A stretch of 64,000 bases of DNA. Source: Takifugu bimaculatus. Its lineage: Eukaryota > Chordata > Actinopteri > Tetraodontiformes > Tetraodontidae. The translations under genes were made by a program, and so were the position numbers. The stretch is from positions 8,114,929-8,178,928 of the forward strand of contig CP034986.1 in assembly GCA_004026145.2 (NCBI GenBank), written 5' to 3'. Positions 35,203 through 49,800 of the stretch are shown here, one piece after another. Numbering within the stretch: position 1 is the stretch's first letter; every line of letters starts with the position of its first letter. The notes under the pieces were generated by a model, which was given only the letters and a program-made list of their open reading frames with translations, had not been told where the DNA came from and did not search any database.

Positions 35203-38190
35203 ATGACCTCGGTTTATACGAAGGCTTTCAAGTCGTCGTTTAAAATGTCGGATTTAAGAGCTTTACAGGTATTTTTCCTCGAAATTTGCTGTTCTGTTGT
35301 TTGGACAGTGATTTTTATGTAGTTGCTGTTACACCTGTCTTTATGTTGATATTTTTTTATGAATAAATACTATTCTTCAACATTTTCCTCTATTCTCATG
35401 TCTAATAATTAAAAGAGATCTATTTGGACGTTGCTATCTGGCGCCCCCTGCCGGTGCTTAGCAGTATTACACCAAGTTGCTGATAGACAGAGGTGTAGTT
35501 CGCATGCGTCGCCACCAGGCGTCGCTACTTCCCCAAAGGTAACATCCTGATATATCAACATTAAACACTTCAGAATATTTACAAGAATTTGGATGCGAGG
35601 CTGCTTTAGCCTCAGATACCCCAGCGTGGGACCACCTAATGTCCTTTACTTGAGCCTGCTAATACGACTTGCTTTAGCCATTTACTGTCGCTATAAAATA
35701 AAGATTAGGTCTAGATGTGTCTAATTTTGTTCTTGCGGTCCTATTTCTTGTCTTTTATTGTTTTTGTTGCACAAACATTCAGCCACAGGAGGGCAGTAAA
35801 GAGAAGCTCAGCGGACAGACAGGAGGGGAAAAAAGTTTAACTGGGTAATTTACCAATTTTCCCTGCAGATCTTTTGCAACACGCCCAGCATTGTTCCTTC
35901 TGTATCTGTGTTGAATAAAAATTGGATTTAACCGAAAAATTCACTTGATTTATAAGCAGATTACCCTTTTATTGAGAACGGTTTTAAAAGAACAACAGAC
36001 GGCTCGAAGTGAAAAACTAAAGTTGGAACCAGACTATCGCGTCTTGATTTATAAAGTTGCATCATACGCGGCGGATTTCGGTTGTTGCCGAGCGCCTGTC
36101 GAGATGTCAGCGTTTCTCCGGTGCAGCTAGCTTTTTTTTAAATCGTCCCTCTGGGACGCTGTTACACCATCAGAAGCAGAAGGTACAGCGGCCATGGCTA
36201 CGCTGAGCGTTGCTGGTTTAAATGCTTCTCCTCCACGGTTCCTCTCTCCATCCAGTACCTGTCAGCACTCTCAGATAAGACGATTAAATTGTGATAAAGA
36301 CGTCCGTGGCAGCTTGGAGCTGCCAGGGGAGTTTCGGCGCCAAAACTCATCAGTCGTCACCTTGATTGACTGTATTAAAACAAATAAATGACATTTTTTT
36401 AATCACATTTTGCGATCAAAGCCGATAAGAAAAACCTGTTACAACAACGTCTGTCGTCTCCTTCCTTTCTGACTGCAGAAGGATGGTGTGTGTGTGTGTG
36501 TGCGTGCGTGTGTGTGTGTGTTTGTGCATGTGTGTGTGTGTGTGTGGTTGGGGGGGCACCATCTGCTTGAGGCTGAGGTCCCTAAAATTTGCGTAACATG
36601 TGAAATATCTTGACTTTAAACCAAGAATCCACCTGAAACCTCTGGATCGGCTCGTATGCTCAACCTCAAAAGGTCAAGGGTTAAGTCCCCCCCCCACCAC
36701 CACCCCCCGATGGTGGGCTGCGGTATCACTGGCTCCCTGGTCAAACTGCAGCGGGCCTCACCCTGAACCCTGAGGAACACCCGTCCTCTCTGGATTTCAG
36801 CTCAGCTTTATAAACATTTCCTGCAGATGTGAACTGCACCACAGCCCCCCCAGGTTCCAGGTAGCTGCGGAGATAATCGTCATGCGCGGATGCTAACGCT
36901 ATCGTAGCCTCTCAAAATGCTAGCGGGGCTGATCCATCCAGCAGACAGGGACGCCGGTGTTGTTTTTTCAAACACAGTCAGCCTTATTTTGACGTGAGTC
37001 TCTCGGCGCTTTCGTCGCTTCAGGGTGCAAACTTTGGCAGGAAAAGACACCTGAGCTGTTCCGCTAATCAGTTAAACATTTTCTCCCATCATCACGAAAA
37101 AGCCTTTCTGTTATCGCTTAGATTCTGTTTTGTTTGGGGTTTTTTTTCCCCCTCCTTCCTTATTGACATCATTCAATAAATGGGACCAAATTAGTTCCGC
37201 CTCCATCGCGGCTCCCTCAATCCTCTGGTGTCTCCCAGTGGAAGCTGCCAAAACGCGATATCGACACGTAAACGTGCTTTTCGGGCCCTCAATTTTTCCT
37301 TATTGTGCTTGTCCCGCGTCCAAGGATAGCATTTCTTGTGCGCACACACGTTCGCACAGCGCACACCTGGGGAAACATTCCTCCAGGGAAGTCATCAATC
37401 AGTTTTATGGCTTTCTCTGGGAAAGTTTCCTCCTCTCCAATCAGCCGCCCCCCACCACCACCACCACTTCCACCATATTTCCATCTGTATCAGTTTTTGG
37501 TTCACATCTGAGAACGATCCACTCCAGCCAATTAACTGCGTCCATTCCCCCCCAATTGCATCCCACCGAGGGATAATTGGAGCAAACTGGGGAGCGGGAT
37601 CTCTGCCCCGACGATACCAGATAAGACTTCTGCAACTGGACTTCCGACGTGTCCTCAATTTGTCCGTCAGTTACAATAAACCTGGACGCGCGGACAGAAA
37701 ATGTCCCCGCGAAATTGAGTCGGATAAAAACCAACGTGAGGGGAGAAAAATGAAAAATTGGACAAGCCTGTGAAGCAGATCCGCAGCTTTCCACTTTTTT
37801 TCCCCCATAATTCCGCAGCTACACGCGCAATAAATTGTGTCATTGGTAAATAACGCGACGATGATGCGTTCACGTGCTCTGGCCTAAATACAAAAAGAAA
37901 CCATTTATTTGCAGCTCATAAACATGTGCGTGGTCGTTGTTCCTGTGTAGCATCACGCGAGGCTACATTTGCCCAATTTTACTAATTTAGGCTAATTGTA
38001 AAATAGAAATGCGCGAAATGTTCAGAAAGTTTAATTTATTCCTACAGTTTTCGTGCAAAATCACGCAGCTAATTAATACGTTAAATACGACCCATTTATT
38101 AGGGAAAGCCGCCTCCTGTTTACGTCATTTAGCATCGATTAGATAAAAGTTTAGCGTTTCAGAATAACATGTTTCCGGTAACAAACGTCT
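35203..38190. other. Intergenic DNA between cnpy4 and the netrin gene
   Basis: No coding exon was recognised. It holds an imperfect (TG)n microsatellite at 36486-36547 with CG and TT interruptions, a C-rich stretch near 36689-36708, and AT-rich sequence. Confidence 0.5.
36486..36547. repeat. Imperfect (TG)n microsatellite
   Basis: TG units broken by CGTG, TTTG and CATG steps. Confidence 0.9.
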
Positions 38191-38530
38191 TTCTAAAACC
38201 CGAAACTGTGGGAGTTTATCCTGCGCAGCGTTGATTGATGATTCCGTGTCTGATATCGATATAGTATCGATCCATCAGACGCGTCTTTAATCCAGTTTCC
38301 TGACTCGGTGCCTGAAGCTCCGACCCTCCTGCGAGCTGATCCCGTTAATTTACCCCCTCCCTCCCCTCCGGCTCCCGACGGCTCTGCCCCCCCCCTCACG
38401 CCCTCCTCCCGTCAGCCCCGTCCGCGGCGCGCTTTTCTCCCCCGCAGACGCGCTGCGGTTCTGGATGTGCGGACACTTTCCTGGCTGATCGGGAGGCAGC
38501 GCGGGAGCCGAGGAGTCACCGAGACGCACA
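38130..38530 (+). promoter_or_regulatory. Candidate promoter and untranslated first exon of the netrin gene
   Basis: A pyrimidine- and GC-rich block (about 38320-38460) ends in ACGCACATG before a good donor GTGAGAG at 38533. Three ATCGAT words (38134-38139, 38255-38260 and 38266-38271), the core of Onecut/Cut sites, lie just upstream. The next plus-strand acceptor with a coding exon is at 43841-43842. The link to netrin is inferred from strand and distance. Confidence 0.3.
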
Positions 38531-38539
38531 TGGTGAGAG

Positions 38540-41500
38540 AACCGGACTCATCCCATCATCCCGTCGGGATGTTCCGGTGATTCCTGCAGCTTTCCCCCGT
38601 TTTAGAGTCGCGCGTAAAGGAGAGAGCAAACAAAGTGCGGATGGATCATTTTCTGTTCGGATGGTTTTACTGTCCTGCTGCTCATCTTTAAATATACACT
38701 TTATTCACTGCGGTTCCGACGGTATTAACAGCTTATATTTACAAAATATACGACTGCGCGTAAAGGTTGATCGTTTCATTGTGTAAAAAGAAATAAAACA
38801 AATCTGACCTTGTAACGTTAAATAAATTGGACTGATTTATAAAAACTCATTATTACCCAGATTTTAAAAATATTTCTTCCTTCTTCTTGAGGCCAGTTCC
38901 GCCTTATTTGTCATTATTAAGTTATATCAGGCGTGTGTTTTCTCATTGAAACTGCAGGACTTTAAAAAAAGTTTTTCTTTGATCTAAATCAAGTTTGATC
39001 AAAGCCTGATAACCCAACAGAATAAATATTATTGTTCCTCTCCTGGAGATTAAAGCAGCTTGACTGCGGTTCGTGCAAGTGTAATTTAATGTGGGTGTAA
39101 TTAGGCTCCGCTGTTCTCTTCAGACAGAATAATCAGACTAAATATGACAAATATTTGTGTTTAATGAACCCAGAGGTTTGGGTCACTGTTCTCAGGGCCC
39201 ATTCTGTCACAACACGGTTGATTGCGGGTTATTGCGCCGTTTAATTTTGGCCTGTTGTTGTTAATTAGGTCCTTGAAAATCCCTCCGCGTCGTGAGAAAA
39301 CCAAGCGCATTTTTCTTTTAAAAATTAGCCATTTTCTTGCGCGTGACTCGCGGAGCCATGGCCTGATTAAAGCAAGATGTTAATTAAGTTTTATTATCAG
39401 ATATTTTTAAAGGGGTGACCACAGTTCTTGGGCTTTTTCCCTGTTTTTGTGCTTTTGTTTGAGCACCTGCTGCTCTTGATTAACCTCCGGGTGACATTTT
39501 TTGTGGATATAACTGACGCGCGGCTACAAGCGGAGGGGTTATTCTTAATTTCATCAAGACCTCGGTTGTCTTTGGCGTGGCCGCAACATGAAATCACCGT
39601 GATTTCATTTCCATCTGCTTTATTTTATTATTATTTTATTTAAAACGGTGAAGCTGCTCGCCAGCTTGTGTGGGGCTGTAAAAGGGGGTCGAAGAAAAAA
39701 GTGGCTAACATGTGTTTTCTTAATTCCAACAATGAAGTCAGCGCAGAGGCGAGGAAGACCTCGGCGCAGGTGGCCCCCGGGGGCCGCCAACAGTCCCCGT
39801 TGTTTGTCGTAGGTGTAAACCTGAAGGACAAGGGCCTGAATCCGGACACAGGAGGCGATAATCCATTTGTCGGTACCGCCTCCACTAAAATTAGACTATT
39901 ATGCCTAAAACAGAACCCTTGGAATCTGCTCCGGGAGGAATAACGCACACGCACGGGCAGGAATGTGGGTTAAGAATACAGGGCCACAAGTGGAGCCCCT
40001 CAGAAGCCCGGCGGAGTATTTCTGACCGTCCGTGGACAATCGCAAATCGACAAAGGTGTCAGTCAGGGAATGTTTGCCAACAGGTGCTGCTGGTTCCTGG
40101 ACTTGATCGTATCATTGATCACAATAATCCGAAGACTCGCCGACCCCCTAAACCTTCCCGCAGGTTAGCGTTCTGTAGCATTCTGAGAGGTCGGCGAGGA
40201 GCCGAGCCCGCGTCTGCGATGGCCGGCGCCGCGGCCCATGACGAGGAATGTTAAAACGTGTCAGACGGGGGCCGAAGCCAGCTCATCTGCTCACCAGAAC
40301 TGGTCCCAGACCGCGACTGCGACCGGCTCTTAAGTGCGAACAGGCCAGGGAACGCTAACAGGTAGCGAGAGATTCGAAAGGCTCGGCCAAGGAGTCGCTT
40401 TTTTTTTTTCAGGACCGAAAAAGTCACGACAAATGAGGTCACGGAACAAAAGTTCCCCCGTTCTACCCTGTCAGGCAACAAGAAAACTCGCAATGGAGGA
40501 CAAAATCGAACCCAAAAAGGAACGAAAAACTAGCGGCCGACAGCAAATCTAAAGTCCGAAAACTTGAAAACACTTGACAACAGAAGCGTCGGATATTTAC
40601 AACCGCTGCGCCGCCGCACTCATGACTCTGAGGTGCAACGTGATTGTTTGATTGATTTTAGCCCCTTCCAAAAGATAAACAGTATTTCTTCCTCTTCCCG
40701 ACTGTAAAAATGTCAGATTTCAACACAGCGAAGGTGAAACACATCAGGAAAATAAATCGGGACGGCCGAGCGCGAAGGCGGCCGTCGCTTCCCGGCGCTC
40801 TGCTGGGCCTCGGCTATGCTGTAAACATGCCCCCAGGTTGTCAGCAAGTATTTTTCCAGCCCCCTGCCAGCCAAGCATAGCTGTTTCTAAAGATCACCCG
40901 CCAGAGATGTTGATCTCATCTTACCACTATTTGGCTGTATAAGCTCTTTTTTTCCTTTCTTTTTTTTTGGAAGTCGGAGGCCGCTGCCAAGATATTTCAA
41001 AACATTTTCTCTTAAAGCGACTCCGAATTTACGGCGCGTTTGATTTTCGGAGGGGTATTTTTTTTTTCTTTGTTTCTTGTCAGAGGTGTTATTTAGATTT
41101 AAGGTTGCTGGAGGGTTTGTTTTTTTTCAGCTAAAGTTAGCGTAGGTTTTTGAAATTAGGCCACGGCTGATGGTTCTGGTTTGGTGGTGTGACGGCGTTG
41201 CCGTCTGCTGTTGCCGCGGCGTCATTTTCTCAACACATGGTTGATCTATTTGTACGTTTACGGCTCCCGATGAGCCTGACGGTCGTTGCCGACTCCAGTC
41301 CAGGTTTTTAAATTGAATCTGTAGCTACAAACATACTTTAAATACACACTATAAATATGACTCATATATCAGATACCAACAGGAATTAAATGGACCTGAC
41401 TGTTAAAAGTACATCTGAATGTATTAAATGTTCTGTAGATTTTACATTTATTATCTTGGCCAAGTCAGTTCGAGATTTTTTCCCCTTAAATTCTGAGGGA

Positions 41501-43842
41501 GAGAATATATAATGTAAAATTTAAACATAAAAGAAAACAATAATATAATTAAATGCAGTTAAACGGTAAAAATCACATAAAATGCACTTTAATGTGATAG
41601 ATTTAAATGTTTTTTTGTTTGCTGTTAGCGTCTCTGCAAAATAAAGGTTAAAAAAAAAAAGAAAAATCATTGAAAATTGTACTATAAAATTTTGCCCAAG
41701 TACTTTTGCGTTATATTCCAGCTCTGCGTTTTGGAAACATAGAATCTGGATTTGGCCTCCGGGGAAACATTAGGCCTCTCAGATGAGCCCCCATTTATCA
41801 AAGCGGTCGCAAGGAGCCGATGTTCAATTAGTCGTACTAATGCGACAAAGACAAGAACCAGCGCGAAACGCCGCCTGCCCGTGTCTGCGCTCCATTACTC
41901 ATCCGGAGCGAATTCCTCCACCACTTCCCTGAATCCTCCAGTGACCTTTAACCTAATCCCTCCAGCGCCGTCCCTCCGTCTCATCCTGGCGCGATACCGA
42001 CACCGCGTGAAACGAGAGATCTAATTAACCGCCCGATCAACTCTAACTCTGATTTTTTATCGGCGTGATTACGTTCCCGGGGGGCATGTCTCAACGCGCC
42101 AGGAATGCCCGACCGCGGCCGCGTGGACCCCAGGAATGTGGCTCGGTAGCACGGGGGTCACCCTGGAGACACCTCGTAGCATTTCTTGTAGCAACGCCGC
42201 AAAACGGGGCCAGCGGACCCGCCCACGCCAAAAATTAATTTTGTCCCCCTTCCTGGCACGCTTCTGAGGTTGGAACAGTTTGTCCGAGGCGGTCAAGGCC
42301 TCCTCAGAGCTGCGTGGTCCCGGAGGGAAGCCTCATATTTCCGTCGCTGGCTAACTGAGCAGGATGACGACTCTGCTGAGGCGCTCGGGCCCGACTCGTC
42401 CTACGGCTTCGGTTTATGCAGCCCTGCTGACTTTGCTGTCAGTGTCGGGGCATCATCAATCTCACAGCAGTTAAGAATATTCCCGAACAGAACAAACGGG
42501 GCAGGTGAGCTGTGGATATTGAAGTCAGGAGTTTTGGAGGGGGGGGGGGCTGAAAATGTGGAAAGCATTTTAAAGTTGACAAGTGACATTTTTCATGAGA
42601 GGATGGAAAAGGAGGAGCGAAAAGTTTGAGACGGCGCCGCTGGGAGGGGACTCGGCGTCCGATCGGTCGGACAAATCTGTTCCTTGCAAAGGTGCGAGAT
42701 CATAAAAATGTACCTTCTCATGGCTTTGATGCTTTGAACTGTGAGGAGCGGCGCTCCGTCTGATCTGGTGGGAGAACCTGCGAGGAGAAAATTAGGAATG
42801 AGAAACACGGGGATCTTCCAGCATCAACAAAACGCGGCCCTCAAAAAGACCGAAAATCAACCGCAGACCTCACACATTCCGAGACAGCGGGACGGGTCGA
42901 TGCGCCCCAAAAGCACTGGACATCAAAAGAACAGGCAACCGTTGATTTCCCAAAAAAAGAAAGTCATAATATGGAATAAAAATGCAAAATAAAACCGAAT
43001 CACCTTCAGCCTCGGCTTTGATCTGAGTTTCAGACAAAAAGAAGGTAGCTGAAATCTTCAAAGACGTAAAAACCAAGACCCAGTTGGAGAAAAGGCCTCC
43101 AGCAGAGGGTCTTTTTGTCCATTCGCCAAAATTAACGCAGGTCTTGTCAGGCGCTCGTCCCGGTTTAATATATGGGGCAGGATTTGTCCGCACAGGAGTG
43201 GGTTTGTCTCTAAATAGGAAGTATGCGTACGATGGTTAAGCCACGCATTTCCACCCATAAATCAGCCCCCATCTGCAACTCTAATCTCCGCTTCTCTTAT
43301 TAAGTTCTTCTTTCCTCCTCCCCTCTTTCCCGCTCAGTAATGTTTCACACCGCTCACCCTCAGGCACGTCGGGCGGCAGAAAAGTGATTTGAAAGCGAGA
43401 GCCATAAACGTGATGGATGCGGTCCAGCCCAGGGTTTAGCCCCAGCTGTCGGGCATGTTTTCTGTCATAGACCCACCGGGCGCGCGCCCTTCCTCACCCC
43501 CACGACCATCCGCTCCTCTCCGGGTCGACGGGAGCTCAGAGACAAATGATCCGGAGGACCGTGGAGGGGTCAAAGCGGTGGCCCGAGGCCGCTGTGAAGA
43601 TGGGAGAAGGCATTTTTACGGGATGAGATCTTCGCTGGCGGCGTTTGAGAACCAACAGGAGAGGTTTCAGCGATGTGGCGATCTGGCGTTGTGTGTTTCC
43701 AATAAAGGCACAGGTGGTCTATCTTAGATTTCTGACGTTGCCTTAAAACGCAGGTCTTATAAATCAATCAGCTGGTTGTGTTTTTTTGTTTTATGGTCCG
43801 GCTCCAAGGTTTTCTTTTAAACCTCATCTTTTCCTTCCACAG
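38540..43842. other. Probable first intron or upstream region of the netrin gene
   Basis: More than 5 kb with no recognised exon on either strand, AT-rich in parts with several short T or A runs (for example near 40400, 41060 and 41650). Such a long gap before a developmental guidance gene may hold enhancers, but this cannot be judged from one sequence. Confidence 0.4.
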
Positions 43843-43852
43843 GCTGGATGAC

Positions 43853-46800
43853 ATGATGTTCCTGCCCTTCTCCCCTCCCCCCTCCATCTCTCTCTTCCCC
43901 ATTTTCCTTCTACTCCTCATTTTCCTTCCTCCCTCCCCCGTCTCCTCCTCTCTTTCCCACACCCCGCTGAGCTGGACTTCACCTCACGACCCCTGCTACC
44001 ACCTCGATGGCCGCCCGCGTCACTGCCTGTCAGAGTTCATCAATGCCGCCTACGGGGTGCCCGTCAATATCAGCCACTCCCTCCACGGGTCTGATTATGA
44101 TGCCAATGTCACCACCTTGACGGACCAGCACAACCCCCATAACCTCACTTGTTGGATGGCTCGGAAAGGTTCGGACACGGGAGAATGGACGCTGACGATA
44201 CCTCTGGGCCGACGCTTTGAGATCACTTACATAAGCATGCAGTTCTGCCAGCACCGAGAACCCTCGGACCCCATCTCCATCTCCATCCTCAAGTCGATGG
44301 ACTATGGGCGCAGCTGGAGACCAATGCAACACTACTCGAGCGATTGCCTCAGGAACTTTGGGCTGCCCTCTCAGACGGTGGCCAAGTCGAGGCGCCAGGA
44401 GACGGAGCCGCTGTGCTCGGACCCTCGACCCTTGCAAAAGCAGAGGGGTGGCATGGTCTTGGCCTTCTCCACCCTGGATGGAAGGCCGTCATCCCCTGAT
44501 TTTGACAATAGTCACACCCTTCAGGACTGGGTCACAGCCACAGATATTCGTGTGGTTTTTCACCGGTTATCTAAAGACACCAAAGCGGTGACTTTCAGGA
44601 ACCAGGACCAAGAAGCACAATGGCAGGACGGCACGGAAGCTGACAAAGGAACTGAGCTTCTTCAGCGGAGGCTGGGTGACAAGGGGCGCGTGAGGGATCA
44701 GGCCACCAAGTCAAACACGGATAACACATTAGCCTATTTTGAAAGGGACACAAAAAACTCAGAGAAGCATGGAAAAAAGGGACATTACAAAGGTTCAGGT
44801 CAAGATGATGGACACAATGTGACCAGCAAAGAAGGGGGAGATGGCTTCAACACAGACGTACATGCCCACTCAAAGAAAGGTGGGAAAGGTAGAGGACGCA
44901 ACCGGAAAAAGGAAAGTAATCAGCGGCTGTCTTGTCCCAGTGGTGGCTGTAACTGGACGGTCGAGGGGAGGAGGAGGAACAACGGGGGCCGAGAACTTAG
45001 GAAACGGAGGAACAACCTCATCGCCAAGCAAAGCTCCAGGACTCTGCAGATGACAGCCCCTGCACCCTTTACCCCCACTCTCCAGGCTCCCCTGGCCCTC
45101 TCCGACCTGCAGGTCGGAGGCAGGTGTAAATGTAACGGACACGCCTCCAAGTGTCGGCGCGACGACAACGGCCGGGCAGTGTGCGTGTGTGAGCATCACA
45201 CGGCCGGCTCCGACTGCGACGTGTGCGAGGATTTTTACTTTGACAGGCCGTGGCACCGAGCCACACCCACGCAGCCGAACCCCTGCGTCGGTGAGTCTCC
45301 CCGTTTCACGAATGAACTCTTTTAAAAACTCGCGGTGAGATCTTTTAGTCCTCGTGTTACTTTAGTCCTCGCACAAACATTCCTTTTTTTTTTGTCTCTA
45401 CGCTCAGCTTGCGAGTGCAACGGCCACTCAAACAAGTGCCGATTCAGCATGGAGGTGTTTCAGCAGTCGGGCCGCCACAGCGGGGGCGTTTGTCTGAAGT
45501 GCCGCCACAACACGGCCGGACGTCACTGCCAGTACTGCCAGAACGGATACACCCGCGACCACAGCAAGCCGCTCGAGCACCGCAAAGCCTGCCAACGTCA
45601 GTCACTGACCGTCTGTGTGTCTTACCGAGTGGTGCAGAGTTTACGGTGTGGTTAGAACCACAAACCCCACCCGCGTCCCCGTCGTTACCACTGACTGGCA
45701 TCTGCCCGGAACCCTGACCTTTGACCGGTCACGTTAGTCACTCGGGAATGCGGACCACCTGCCTGACAGATTCAAAGCTAGCGGTCTGTCCTCAAGCGCA
45801 ACTAGGGGATGAAAAATATGACAGAATACCCCCCAGATCAATTTATTCGAGCAGTTTTTCACCAAGCTACCCTTCGGGGGGCAATCCCTCACTTTCTGCT
45901 GTCAGGATGTTTGGACTCTTTGTAAGGATTAGTCTAAACTACGAGAGCATGGACTGAGCCGCTGATGTGTGACTTCCTCTCTCTAATGTAAATCGTGGCG
46001 AATGAAGGGAATAATTGTCGCAATGATTCACAACCAAAATGATTAACAACAGAAAGTCTTTGGGTTTCGCAATATTTATTCCAGACTAAGCTCTACTTTT
46101 TAAATAAAGTGACTCAAGTCAGCTCCATCGCTCTGTCTGTTGGATCGTTGCTAGCATAACAAATTTACATTTGGGACACCGATAAGGGAAAGAGGGACTC
46201 CTGGGGACAGTTTGATGTCAGAGACAACAGGTACGCTCAGAGCAATATCTACACAGCTTTTCCAACTCTTTAGGGTCACAACTCTGCCCCCGCAGCACTT
46301 TTATATTCACGATGTGGTGAGCAAACCCGACCGTCCCTGACTCACACGGTCGTTTTCTGGATGAATTTGTCTTCTTTTAACTAACAAGACAGATAGAAAA
46401 CGGTTTTTTTACGGTGGCAGTCATGTGTCTTTGCTCAAGGACACTCTCAGAATGGATGCCGTCATGCCGGATTACTCCAGGGTCCCATTACTGATGGATG
46501 GTCTTTTTTTAAAAACTTTTTCTCCCATCTGTCCTTTCGCTAGCGCGCTCTCCTGATACGTCCTTAACTTTGACGAATCTTCCTTACAAACGCAGGGAAC
46601 TCGAACAATTCTTCTGCTTTCCCTTCTTTTATATTCTCGCAGCTGGAAAAAATGAAATCGCCCTCCAATCCGTCTTTTAATAGCTGTTGAAATACCACTT
46701 ATGTCAGAATCACCCGAGTCTGTCGCTCCACGCACCTCTATGGAGCGTTTCAGCATTTTCAGCTCATTATTTGGGTTTTTCAGGCTCTACCTTGACTGTT

Positions 46801-49800
46801 TTCCTTCATACCCGCCGTTCTCGTCGCAGCTGTTTTCGCTATTTAGCAACTGATGAAACGCTCCACGCTACCTGCCCAGCACCAAACCGCAGACAGGCAG
46901 ATGGAGAGGTTAGCTATTAAACACATGGAAGTACTTAGCGGCTAAAGATCCAGATATTTCCCTTAAGAGTTGGAGGAAACCAAAACAGGGTGCCTATTAC
47001 ATACGTGCGCCATATACAGGCATGTGTCAGATGAAGAGAGATTTTCGTGTGCTTGCTAACACGCTCGGTCTTGCTCCGTCTGACTCTGTACTTGTCCGTT
47101 TCCAGCGTGCCAGTGTCATCCTTTGGGAGCGGTGGGTCGCTGGTGCAACCAAACCTCGGGTCAGTGTCTGTGTCGAGAAGGTGTGACGGGCCTCAGGTGC
47201 AACCGCTGCGCCCCAGGATACAAGCAGGGAAAGTCGCCCCTCCGTCCCTGCATACGTGAGTCAGCCAGTGTCTCAGCTGTTGGGGGGGGGGATCCAAATG
47301 GTTTGCCATTCAAAGTCACCTCTTACATTTCTCCTTCAATTTTATTTGCTTAAATTGATTAAACCCCCCCTCTTAAATGCTCTACGCCTTTTATCAAGTC
47401 ATATTTCAATATCAAAGGTGCCGCGGCTGTTCAGATTAAGATTAGAATGTCCCGTTTAATCATCCCTAGAGACCGGTGTCCATGGCAGCACTAACATTAG
47501 CTGACCGCTGCAGGGAAACCTCAGCTACCCCCTCCTGTTTGATCAGATGAAATGATGCACGCGGCCCACGCCGAACCCCAGCCGTGAGTGCTAATCCACG
47601 TGTGCTGCCCGAGCTAATCACACAAGTGCCGACAACTGCCCAGGCACCCAAGTTTAAGTCCCAATCAGGTGACATCGGGAGCCTGCAGCGGAGAGCCTCA
47701 CACCTGTTGTGCAGCCCAAAATGCCCACCCCCCACAGGGCCCAGACTCATAACTCTCACAGTGAAAGGAGTGAGTGAAAGAAAACCTTGTTTGTTTTTAC
47801 TGCCAGACCATCTCGGGCTATGTTTAGCATAGCATCCACCAGCCCCAACACCTCCTCTTATTAGATAGACCCGCAGCAGTGAGGCTAAATTTAGAACTAG
47901 CTTCCAATTACCTTTTTTTATTCACACCTCAAGTGTTCAGTTTACCAACGGTGGCTTCAGCGTGTCGCTACAAAATAAATGTAGCAACCAGACAGCCAGC
48001 ATGCATTTGATTGGCAGCACACGGTAGCCTAAAGCAACAGGTTCTTGAGGGAAGTTAACAGGAAATGTAGCCTTAGCCAGCTAAGTAAAAGGAAAAAGCA
48101 ATTTATAGCCCATTTATCAACATATCAGCATGTTACCCTTTGCCAAATCCTCCGATGATATCTAATTTTCCGGTAAGTTAATGTAATGTCAGCTAAAGCT
48201 AGATTTAGAGAGGTAAAAGAAGGGAAGGCTAGCTGAGGCTTTAGCTTTGAAAGGATAAAAACAGTACTCTGGGGCAGTGTTTAAAAGGTGTCAGGATTAT
48301 AATAATACAACCTGAGTTTTAAGAGTGGGGTCGCCCAGCTGGGTGGAGGTGTAGGGTGTCACTGCCCCAGTTGTGTCAGGAAGGATTGGACATAGAAGGG
48401 AGGACGGGAGCGTTGAACTTGGAAATATATGGTAACGCTGTCACACATGCACGCTTTTACAAGAAGCCTGACTAATGTACGCGCAGGTCAACTGCGAAGA
48501 CTCAAAGTTTGAGACAAAACTATACAAACCATGATGGTTTGACCTTATTAAATTACCAAACGTAAAGCTCGTGTCCAAGCAGCCGTGTTCCCCACCCGTA
48601 AAACCGGGACCACACACACATTTTTGACACTTGCTTATCTTCCGTGCAGACATGCCCCACGCACCAGGAGGCCTTCAGGCATAGCAAACATAACACACAC
48701 ACACTGTGAAACAAGCTAGCAGCTCATGTAGGTACAAGCTGGGGTGCATCTGTTGCCGTCACCTGTCTGACGGTCTGTTTGTGTTCGCAGGAATTCAAGA
48801 GGTGGCGCCGACCCCCATCTTCCAACCTCAGTACAGCATCGGTCAGTGGATTTAAAAGTGTTTGCATTTGAGTCGCACTTCACCTCCGACCTGCTCACCT
48901 GTGATACTACTGAAATGTTACGCTATGCTAAAATGACCCCAGAATATCACCAGCGACTGCGAATTTAAAGATAAATCTGAAGCAGGAAAACAAAATTGTC
49001 CCGAGCCAAAAAAAAAAAGCGTTCCGCTCGGGGAGAAGCTGAACACCCCCACCTAGTGGTGGCGGGAGGAACATCCCAGCTGCTGCAGCAGAGCTCATCT
49101 GTTAGTTACAGGATACTGTGATGACAAATATAAGCAGCCATATTGTAATTAGGGGAAAAGACATGTGCTGATATGCCTGCTGTGAAGTGATACCCTGTTT
49201 GATGCCCCCCCCCCGTTTCTGCTTCAGCGGAGGAGTGTGTGTCGTACTGTCAGCCCTCACAGCTTAAAGTCAGGATGAACCTGGAGACGTACTGTCTCAA
49301 AGACTACGGTGGGTGTCCAGCTTGAAATGTAATCAGTTCACTTAGAAAGAGTTGCCAGTAGGAATTGAAGTGTAAACAGTGTTGTTCCGTCAGTCTTGAA
49401 GGTGCAGGTCAGAGGGATGGAGCGATCTGGACCCTGGTGGCAGTTCACCATCGCGGTCCAAACCGTCTTCCGCGCAGGGTCCACCTCCCGTGTCCGCAGG
49501 GGCTCGCACTCGCTCTGGGTGCCCGATCGCGACCTTCGCTGTGGCTGCCCTGCCCTGCACGTGGGCCGCACCTTCCTCTTGATCGGGACAGAGGAAGGGG
49601 AGCGGGACTGGGGTCCTGAGGAGAGTCGCCTGGTGGCGGACCGCTCCACTCTGGCCCTCCAGTGGCGGGAACACTGGGGCCACAAATTGAGGGGCTTCAG
49701 GGGGCAGGACAAAAGGGGTCGATGCCCACCAAAATCCCAGCATGGACTCCAGCAAACAAGGCCAGAACCTGGGTACATCCCCCCTCACTTACTGGCAAAG

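Noticed and set aside
40840..40960. Possible conserved non-coding element or hairpin in the long netrin upstream gap
   Set aside because: The sequence looks non-repetitive and balanced, but conservation cannot be judged from one genome.
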